Source: Planctomycetaceae bacterium (GTDB lineage Bacteria; Planctomycetota; Planctomycetia; Pirellulales; Pirellulaceae). From it: a stretch of DNA of 42,861 bases. Made by a program: the position numbers and the translations under genes. The notes beneath the pieces were generated by a model. The model was not told the origin of the DNA. It was given only the letters and a program-made list of their open reading frames with translations, and did no database searches. Shown piece after piece: positions 37,043 through 42,861 of this stretch (the stretch's first letter is position 1; every line of letters starts with the position of its first letter). The stretch is taken from positions 1 through 42,861 of the forward strand of contig QIKY01000373.1 in assembly GCA_003233175.1 (NCBI GenBank), read 5' to 3'.

Positions 37043-37075
37043 AAAACGACGAGCAGCGATGCTCGTCGTTTTTTT
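37043..37075 (+). terminator. Strong factor-independent terminator of rplM-rpsI
   Basis: ACGACGAGC-agcgat-GCTCGTCGT forms a perfect 9-bp stem and is followed by TTTTTTT. It lies 100 bp after the rpsI stop. The long methylase frame is open across it, which suggests the true methylase start is downstream. Confidence 0.93.
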
Positions 37076-37096
37076 GTCGACCCGTCCGCCGAAAAT

Positions 37097-39790
37097 GTGA
37101 CGCATGACCATTCGGCGCGGGTGAGTTTGGCGCAAGGCGCCGCCTTCCTGCAATTCTCGCGAAGTTTGGTCGAGACGGGGCGGCTTTCCCAGCGGGCGCT
37201 GGCTTGGGCGCTGGCGCCGGCGGAATCGTCGTCCGAATACGCCTGTTGCCAATTTCTGCAAGAAGCCGAGCTGCCGACCGCGCGGCGGGAGAGCCAGCGG
37301 CGCGAACTAGCGGACGCAATGGAGAAAATTTTCACCTCCTCCTCTGCCGATAAATCGCACATCGCCTGGGCAATTCCCACCATCGTGGAAAGTTTTCTGG
37401 CCGAAGCCAATGCGCGGGCGCGGCGGCGGCGGGGCGTTTATTACACGCCTCCCGAACTGGCGAGGTTCGTGATTCGCGGCGTCGATTCGCAGTTGGCCTC
37501 TCAATTCCAACTGGCCGATGGCTTGGCAAGCGCCGTTGGAGTTCACGCTTTAGCGTGCGTCCGAGACGAAAACACGCTAAAGCGTGAACTCCAACGGCGC
37601 GCGGCAAAGCGCATTCCTGCCGATGCAGCGCCCTTTGTCCGTTTGCTCGATCCCGCCGTGGGCAGCGGCGCGTTTTTGCTGGCTGCGGTGGAATGCATTG
37701 GCGGGCGGTTGGCCGAGAAATGGGAGCGCGTCAAGGAAAACAAGGAGCACGCGGCGCGGTGGTGGGCATCGCAATGGAACGCACAACTGCAATCCAAACT
37801 GACCGGCTTCGAGATTTCCCGCCTTCAGGCGATGATGGCCCGCGTCGCCTTGGCCGTGATGTTGGAACATTGGCATTATCAATTCATCGACGCGCCGCCC
37901 TGCCCGATTTACGTCGCCGATTCGCTAGCGGGTCCTAATTCGGGGCGGGCGCCAGAGCTTCCAGCCACGGTGATCGTGGGCAATCCGCCGTTCGCGGCGA
38001 TATCGGCCAATCGCTCCGCCTGGATCCAACAGCTATTGCGCGGCGACGATGGCGAGCGTGGCGATCTGGCGAATTACTATCAAATCGATGGCCAACCGTT
38101 GGGCGAGCGGAAACTTTGGCTGCAAGATGATTACGTCAAGTTCATGCGTTACGCGCAGTGGCACATTGAACGGGCGGGACGCGGTATCGTGGCGCTCGTG
38201 ACCAACCATGGCTATTTGGATAACCCCACGTTTCGCGGCATGCGGCAACAGTTGCTCAAGACGTTTCCCGCGATGCAAATCGTGAACCTGCACGGCAATT
38301 CCCGCGCGGCGCGGTGCGGCTCTTCCAGTGAACGCGACGAAAACGTCTTCGCCATCGAACAAGGGGTTTCGGTCGGTTTTTTTAGCCGCGATGCTGGGCA
38401 ACCGGTTGCCCGGGTTCGCTATGGCGAACTGCGAGGCGCGCGAAAACACAAACTGGCGCGGCTCGATTCCACCACGCCCGACGATCTGGCCGCGCGGGAG
38501 CTGTCGCCGAAATCTCCCTTGTATTTGTTCTGTCCTCGCGACGAAACGGCCGACCAGGAATTTCGCTCGGGGTTCTCTCTCGAACAGGTCATGCCGGAGA
38601 ACGTGACAGCGCCCGTCACGGCGCGCGATCATTTGGTGGTGGCGATGAGCCGCGAGGAACTTGTGGCGAGAATCGAACAGTTTTGCGATTCCAAAACGAG
38701 CGATGCACAAATACGGCGCCACTTTTTTCCCCGTCCTCGCAGCCATAAATATCCCGCCGGCGATACGCGCGGCTGGCGTTTGGCCGATGCCCGGCGTTGG
38801 CTGCAACAAAGCGAGCAATGGCGCCGCTGCATTCGGCCTTGTTGGTACCGGCCGTTCGACCAGCGAATGATTTTGTGGTGCGAGCAAATGATCGACTGGC
38901 CGCGCGGCGAACTGATCAATCAGTTGATCAAGGGGCAAGAGACCGACAACGAAAGCAAGCATGTCGACCAAGCCGGATTCGAGACGTTGCAACTCGCGCT
39001 GATCGCACGGCGGCAAATTCCGCCCGCGCATCAGGCTCAATTCTTTTGGATCGTCGACGGCCTGACGCTCGACGGCGTGATACGCTCCGATAATCGCGGT
39101 TCGGAGTCGGTCTTTCCGCTGTATCGCTGCGAAACCCACGACGGCCAGCTTCAGCGCACGCTTAATTTTTCTCCCGAATTGCTGGCCGCCTACGCCGCCG
39201 CCCGTGGGCGACAAAACCGCACAACTCCGCTGGAAAACGATTTGCCTTTGGGGCGGGAGTTGCTCTGCGTGATTTACGCCGAGTTCTTTTCTCCGGCCTA
39301 TCGAAACCGATTCGCAGACTGTTTTCGAGCGGCGTTTCCACGTGTGTTCCCACCTAAGTCGGCCGAACTTTGCCAGACGCTCCATGCATTGGGAAGCCGT
39401 TTGATCGAACTTCATTTATTGCAAGCGGAGCAGATTCCCCAGTTGGCAAAGCTGGCTTGGGAAGGGCCCCGCGCGAGTGGACCGGCTTCGGCCAAGACAC
39501 GGCGGTTTCCCTATTGGGAGGCGGGACGAATCGCGCTCAACGCGGAATGTTCGCTCAACGGTGTTGACGAACCGACGTGGCGTTTCGGCGTGGGCGGCCA
39601 CCAGGTGTGCCGCAAATGGTTGAAAGATCGTCGCGGCGCGCCGCTGGGCGAAAAAGATCGCCACTTGTACCGCCGAATCGTGGCCTCGATCGCCGAGACG
39701 CTCGAAATCATGCCCTTGATCGACGCCGCAATTTCCGAGCATGGCGGTTGGCCCGACGCTTTTCAGAAAAACGTGGCGGCCGATAAGTGA
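37097..39790 (+). CDS. N6-adenine DNA methylase, type ISP/IIG-like
   Basis: A large methyltransferase of about 897 aa from GTG 37097. The frame is open from GTG 36953, but a perfect terminator at 37043-37075 lies inside it, so a later start is likely (GTG 37097 or 37121). Order: helical N-terminal region; RRGVYYTPPELARFVIRGV (typical of N6-methylases); an in-frame palindromic repeat; SAM motif I LLDPAVGSGAFLLAAVE; FEISRLQAMMARVAL; catalytic motif IV IVGNPPFAA; VALVTNHGYLDNPTFRGMR; then a target-recognition region; C-terminal YRRIVASIAETLEIMPLID after GGHQVCRKWLKDRRG, which matches type ISP methylase-specificity proteins. No nuclease or helicase domain is visible, so it is probably an orphan or a modification-only enzyme. 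Confidence 0.85.
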   Translation: MTHDHSARVSLAQGAAFLQFSRSLVETGRLSQRALAWALAPAESSSEYACCQFLQEAELPTARRESQRRELADAMEKIFTSSSADKSHIAWAIPTIVESFLAEANARARRRRGVYYTPPELARFVIRGVDSQLASQFQLADGLASAVGVHALACVRDENTLKRELQRRAAKRIPADAAPFVRLLDPAVGSGAFLLAAVECIGGRLAEKWERVKENKEHAARWWASQWNAQLQSKLTGFEISRLQAMMARVALAVMLEHWHYQFIDAPPCPIYVADSLAGPNSGRAPELPATVIVGNPPFAAISANRSAWIQQLLRGDDGERGDLANYYQIDGQPLGERKLWLQDDYVKFMRYAQWHIERAGRGIVALVTNHGYLDNPTFRGMRQQLLKTFPAMQIVNLHGNSRAARCGSSSERDENVFAIEQGVSVGFFSRDAGQPVARVRYGELRGARKHKLARLDSTTPDDLAARELSPKSPLYLFCPRDETADQEFRSGFSLEQVMPENVTAPVTARDHLVVAMSREELVARIEQFCDSKTSDAQIRRHFFPRPRSHKYPAGDTRGWRLADARRWLQQSEQWRRCIRPCWYRPFDQRMILWCEQMIDWPRGELINQLIKGQETDNESKHVDQAGFETLQLALIARRQIPPAHQAQFFWIVDGLTLDGVIRSDNRGSESVFPLYRCETHDGQLQRTLNFSPELLAAYAAARGRQNRTTPLENDLPLGRELLCVIYAEFFSPAYRNRFADCFRAAFPRVFPPKSAELCQTLHALGSRLIELHLLQAEQIPQLAKLAWEGPRASGPASAKTRRFPYWEAGRIALNAECSLNGVDEPTWRFGVGGHQVCRKWLKDRRGAPLGEKDRHLYRRIVASIAETLEIMPLIDAAISEHGGWPDAFQKNVAADK
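37531..37599 (+). repeat. Intragenic palindrome of the GTTGGAGTTCAxGC family
   Basis: 37531-37557 is the exact reverse complement of 37573-37599 (27-bp arms, 15-nt loop CGTCCGAGACGAAAA). It has the same core as the intergenic copies (GCCGTTGGAGTTCACGCTTT). It keeps the reading frame and encodes roughly AVGVHALACVRDENTLKREL plus QRRA, between the YYTPPELARF helix and SAM motif I. Confidence 0.95.
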
Positions 39791-39831
39791 AACGATTTCG
39801 GGGTATGCCAAGCGGTTACATTTCAAGGTCT

Positions 39832-39975
39832 GCGCCGTTGGAGTTCATGCTTTAGCATGTTTTGTTTTTTGGCATCTTTTAAGGACCGCGAAAGCGACCC
39901 TCCTGTTCGCTTTATCTGTTTTTTAGGTGCGGTGGGTAGAAAGAAAACACGCTGAAGCGTACACTCCAACGGCGC
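39832..39975. repeat. GTTGGAGTTCATGC family copy between convergent genes
   Basis: Left arm GCGCCGTTGGAGTTCATGCT from 39832 then TTAGCATGTTTTG; right arm ACACGCTGAAGCGTACACTC...ACGGCGC (39947-39975). The loop is about 83 nt. It fills the gap between the methylase and ftsH, where a bidirectional terminator would be expected. Confidence 0.88.
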
Positions 39976-39999
39976 ACACCCAAGGGAACAAAACCAGAA

Positions 40000-42027
40000 T
40001 CAGCCTTGACGTTCCGAGGCGTTCAGGCCGTCGGCGGCGCGGGGCGGCGGCGAGGTTTTTTTCTCGTTGGTGCCCGGAACCACCAACGGGCCGGGGCAGT
40101 TCTCTTCCACGATTTTTCGGAGTTGTTCGCCGCTGATCGACTCAATTTCTATCAAACGCTCCGCCACGGCGATGAGCGCCTCGCGGCGGGTCTCTAAAAT
40201 ATGTCGCACCGTTTCCAGCGAGCTTTCGATAATGCGGCGCACTTCTTCGTCGATTTCGCGGGCTGTTTGTTCGCTGTGCATGCGTCCCGCAGATTCGTCG
40301 CCGGCGGAGGCGGCGAGAAAGATCGACCCCGTGGACGCTTTATAGTTGACGCGTCCCAACCGGCTCATGCCGTATTCCATCACCATGCTCTGGGCGATGC
40401 TGGTGGCTCGTTCGAGGTCGTTCGAGGCGCCGGTGGAAATGTCGTGAAAGATAATCTCTTCGGTAATCGTGCCGGCCAGCAGAACATGAATGCGGCTCTC
40501 CAATTCTCCCTGCGTCATGAGGAAGCGGTCGCCGTTGGGCCTTTGCATGGTGTAGCCGAGCGCGGCGAAACCGCGCGGAATGATCGACACCTTATGCACG
40601 GGGTCGGTATTCGGCAGGCTGAACGCCACCAGCGCATGCCCCGCTTCATGGTAGGCGACGCGCTGTTTTTCGTCGGCGTCCATGACGCGCTGCTTCTTTT
40701 CCAGACCGGCCGTGACGCGTTCCACGCCCTCGTTGAAGTCGTCCATCTGGACCGCCGATTTACCCGCCCTGGCCGCCAGCAGGGCTGCTTCATTGACTAG
40801 GTTGGCTAGGTCCGACCCAACAAAACCGGGCGTGATCGAGGCGACTTTTCTGAGATCGACTTTCGGGTCGAGTTTGACGCGTTTGACATGCACCTTGAGA
40901 ATCGCATCGCGACCGAGAATGTCGGGGCGATCGACCAGCACTTGGCGGTCGAAGCGTCCGGCTCGGAGCAGGGCGGAGTCGAGTGTTTCGGGGCGATTCG
41001 TGGCGGCGAGCACGATCACGCCGCTGTTCGTGGTAAAGCCATCCATTTCGACCAACAGCGCGTTGAGCGTTTGTTCTCGTTCGTCGTGCCCGCCGGCCAT
41101 GCCGGAGCCCCGGCTTTTGCCGAGAGCGTCGAGTTCGTCGATAAAAAGAATGCACGGGGCCTTGCTCTCGGCCTGCTGGAACATATCTCGCACGCGGGCG
41201 GCGCCAACGCCGACGAACATCTCGACGAAGTCGGAGCCCGAAAGGCTGAAAAACGGCACGCCGGCTTCGCCCGCAATCGCCTTGGCGAGCAGTGTCTTCC
41301 CGGTTCCGGGAGGACCGACCAGCAGCACGCCCTTGGGGATGCGTCCGCCCAGGCGTTGGTATTTTTCCGGTGAACTGAGGAAATCGACCACTTCCTTGAC
41401 TTCGCCCACGGCTTCATCAATGCCGGCGGCGTCGTCGAAGGTGACGTCTAGGTCGTCTTGTGCGTAGAGCCGGCCTCGGCTGCGTCCAAACGACATCGGC
41501 GACCCCGCCCCGCTCAAACGCCGCATCATCACGACAAACAGCACCACGAAGAGGCCGATCACCAACAAACCGAAGATATTATTTTTCCAGTAGTTCTCTG
41601 GTTCGTTGGTCCAGGAAATACCGTTTTTGGAAAGCGCGGCGCTGAGCTTGCTGAGCTGTAGGTCGGACGAACTCTTGTACGTGCGAAAGGCAACCTTCTT
41701 CTTTACGCCGTTCCGACTGGGATCTTCACTATCGAACGTTTCGGCGTCGACCACGCCCCAAACGAGGGTGTCGTCGACCCGCACGTTGCGGAGGTTAAAG
41801 TAACGCGTGCGGATTGTTTCCCCCGTCACCTCGACTTCGCCATTCTCGATCAGCTTCTCAAGATCGGGATAACTGATTTCCGGGCTGGCTTGGTGGATGA
41901 CGTAAAACGTAGCCACGACAATCAACAGGCCAATGCCAAAAAACGCATAAAGAATGTTTTGCCCTTGCCCGCCAGAGGAGCCCTTTGGTTCGTGAGGGCG
42001 CCGCGAAGAACCGTCGTCATGTGTCAT
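40000..42027 (-). CDS. ftsH: ATP-dependent zinc metalloprotease FtsH
   Basis: 675 aa, membrane AAA+ protease for quality control of membrane and regulatory proteins. Two membrane helices ([21 protein letters not shown], about 24-44; [21 protein letters not shown], about 150-170) flank a periplasmic domain. AAA+ module: Walker A GPPGTGKT, Walker [35 protein letters not shown]. Protease motif HEAGH (zinc ligands) and the third ligand Asp in SNDLERAT. The C-terminal tail is Pro/Lys-rich. Start ATG 42027; no strong ribosome site. Divergent from dxr. Confidence 0.97.
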   Translation of the reverse strand: MTHDDGSSRRPHEPKGSSGGQGQNILYAFFGIGLLIVVATFYVIHQASPEISYPDLEKLIENGEVEVTGETIRTRYFNLRNVRVDDTLVWGVVDAETFDSEDPSRNGVKKKVAFRTYKSSSDLQLSKLSAALSKNGISWTNEPENYWKNNIFGLLVIGLFVVLFVVMMRRLSGAGSPMSFGRSRGRLYAQDDLDVTFDDAAGIDEAVGEVKEVVDFLSSPEKYQRLGGRIPKGVLLVGPPGTGKTLLAKAIAGEAGVPFFSLSGSDFVEMFVGVGAARVRDMFQQAESKAPCILFIDELDALGKSRGSGMAGGHDEREQTLNALLVEMDGFTTNSGVIVLAATNRPETLDSALLRAGRFDRQVLVDRPDILGRDAILKVHVKRVKLDPKVDLRKVASITPGFVGSDLANLVNEAALLAARAGKSAVQMDDFNEGVERVTAGLEKKQRVMDADEKQRVAYHEAGHALVAFSLPNTDPVHKVSIIPRGFAALGYTMQRPNGDRFLMTQGELESRIHVLLAGTITEEIIFHDISTGASNDLERATSIAQSMVMEYGMSRLGRVNYKASTGSIFLAASAGDESAGRMHSEQTAREIDEEVRRIIESSLETVRHILETRREALIAVAERLIEIESISGEQLRKIVEENCPGPLVVPGTNEKKTSPPPRAADGLNASERQG

Positions 42028-42432
42028 GGAGAGTCTTTCAGAAAAAAATCGGCGAAGCTTCGACCCGAGCCGGCCGTTGGCGAGCTAAGGTTCCATTATA
42101 CTCTCCGGTTGAAAAACGATATCCCCTATATTGCGGGGGGCGATGTGGCGGGCAGCACACTTTTTCGGCGGCTTTTGGTTCTGCCAAGCGCCGTTGGAGT
42201 TCATGCTTCAGCATGTTTTGCAGTGCGAAGTACCTAAAAGACGAAAACACGCTGAAGCGTACACTCCAACGGTGGGCGGCGGTGTGAATGGCGGCGACGG
42301 CGAGAGCGCCGCCTTTCAGGGTTGCCGCCAAACGGGCGCCGCGCTAGAATGCCCTGGATGACCCGAACTTGAATGTTCAAGGGGGGTTACGGCTTATGTA
42401 TTATCGGCGGGCCCACGGCATGGCGTACGCAA
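42028..42432. promoter_or_regulatory. Divergent promoter region of ftsH and dxr, with a repeat
   Basis: A 405-bp gap containing the family repeat at 42188-42272. Promoters for ftsH (minus) and dxr (plus) must be here; CCATTATACTCTCC near 42093 (a TATACT-like -10) is a candidate. Small frames are shadows of the repeat. Confidence 0.4.
42188..42272. repeat. GTTGGAGTTCATGC family copy upstream of ftsH and dxr
   Basis: Left arm GCGCCGTTGGAGTTCATGCT from 42188, then TCAGCATGTTTT; right arm AACACGCTGAAGCGTACACT to CCAACGG (42246-42272). The TTCAGC / GCTGAA change is compensatory between the arms, which keeps pairing. Confidence 0.88.
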
Positions 42433-42861
42433 ATGACTCAGGATGCCCGTAAAGTCGCGATACTCGGCGCCACCGGCAGCATCGGGCGCAGTGCTTTGGA
42501 AGTGGTGGCGGGTTCGGCTGGGCGACTGCGGGTGTGGGCGGTTTCCGCACATCGGCGTTGTGAAGAATTGCTGGTTTTGGCCCAAAAAACACGCCCCAAG
42601 TTCGTCGTCGCGACAGATTCCCGCCGCGCCGCCGAATTCGACTGGCAAGAGTTGCCGCCTGAAACCGAACTGCTGGTGGGCCAGGAGGGCCTCCGCCAAG
42701 TAGTACAACACGACGAAGTAGATATCGTGCTGGCCGCGATTGTCGGCAGCGCTGGGCTGACCAGCGTGTGGGCCGCACTCGAAGCCGGAAAAACCGTCGC
42801 TCTGGCCAACAAAGAACCGCTCGTGATGGCCGGTCCGCTCATTATGGAGTTGGCACGGCGG
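42433..42861 (+). CDS. dxr: 1-deoxy-D-xylulose 5-phosphate reductoisomerase, N-terminal part
   Basis: 143 codons are visible before the window ends. NADPH-binding VAILGATGSIGRSALEVV, AVSAHRRCEELL, VDIVLAAIVGSAGLTSVWAALEAGKTVALANKEPLVMAG are diagnostic of Dxr, the second step of the MEP isoprenoid pathway (DOXP to 2-C-methyl-erythritol 4-phosphate). The more usual NKESLV reads NKEPLV here. The catalytic metal-binding part lies outside the window. Start ATG 42433; earlier ATGs are out of frame. Confidence 0.94.
   Translation, partial: MTQDARKVAILGATGSIGRSALEVVAGSAGRLRVWAVSAHRRCEELLVLAQKTRPKFVVATDSRRAAEFDWQELPPETELLVGQEGLRQVVQHDEVDIVLAAIVGSAGLTSVWAALEAGKTVALANKEPLVMAGPLIMELARR

Noticed and set aside
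38033-39415. 460-codon minus-strand frame
   Set aside because: It is antisense to the methylase gene and has no recognisable domain.

Overview
The window looks like a chromosome segment of a planctomycete, most likely of the Pirellulales type. The evidence is a PSD1/DUF1549/DUF1553 cytochrome protein followed by a Tat-exported DUF1501 protein, a PQQ-propeller lipoprotein, a Pro/Tyr-rich secreted protein of a common planctomycete style, an 'MPRLTNAPP' integrase N-terminus, and frequent weak Shine-Dalgarno sites with GTG or TTG starts. The DNA is GC-rich. Both ends cut a gene: a transposase at the left and dxr at the right.

Layout. 1-1.7 kb is a scarred mobile-element zone: a transposase running off the left edge, the 3' half of a tRNA-Arg(TCG), a 22-codon integrase stub and an IS3 OrfB tail. 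1.9-5.4 kb holds a divergent oxidative-stress pair, katG (with a signal peptide) and an OxyR-type regulator. 5.8-10.8 kb holds a secreted Gly/Tyr-rich TPR protein, a HigBA-type toxin-antitoxin pair, a ClC antiporter with CBS domains, an IS3 OrfA relic and a small planctomycete protein. 10.9-21.8 kb holds a very large secreted protein with an LVIVD propeller and, divergently, a PQQ-propeller lipoprotein, PSD1, DUF1501 and a CpdA-like phosphoesterase. 21.8-29.95 kb holds a Dam-type adenine methylase, a sialidase-like protein, a Pro-rich secreted protein with pentapeptide repeats, an extremely acidic LEDDD-repeat protein, scpB and three small membrane-anchored proteins. 30-42.9 kb is more housekeeping: an acyl-activating enzyme resembling plant AAE17/18, the three-gene proton-translocating transhydrogenase operon, rplM-rpsI, a type ISP/IIG-like DNA methylase, ftsH and the start of dxr.

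The most unusual content is repeat structure. A palindromic family with the core GCCGTTGGAGTTCATGCTTT (or its G/C variants) occurs in the gaps at 29.97-30.32, 32.25, 39.83 and 42.19 kb. One copy with perfect 27-bp arms lies inside the DNA methylase gene, where it keeps the frame and adds about 24 residues just before the SAM-binding motif. Two other palindromic elements are present: a nested composite at 30.04-30.24 kb and a near-perfect long hairpin at 35.66-35.75 kb. There is also a MITE-like unit at 26.76-26.92 kb. Two nearby genes carry in-frame 15-bp satellites (QPVLS and LEDDD).

How the genes work together. katG with oxyR forms a self-contained peroxide response. PSD1, DUF1501 and the PQQ lipoprotein are probably envelope proteins acting together on an unknown substrate. 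The pnt genes link NADH/NADPH exchange to proton movement. rplM-rpsI end at a strong terminator that lies inside the longest open frame of the following methylase, so that gene probably starts further downstream. All functions are inferred from sequence pattern recognition; no database search was run.
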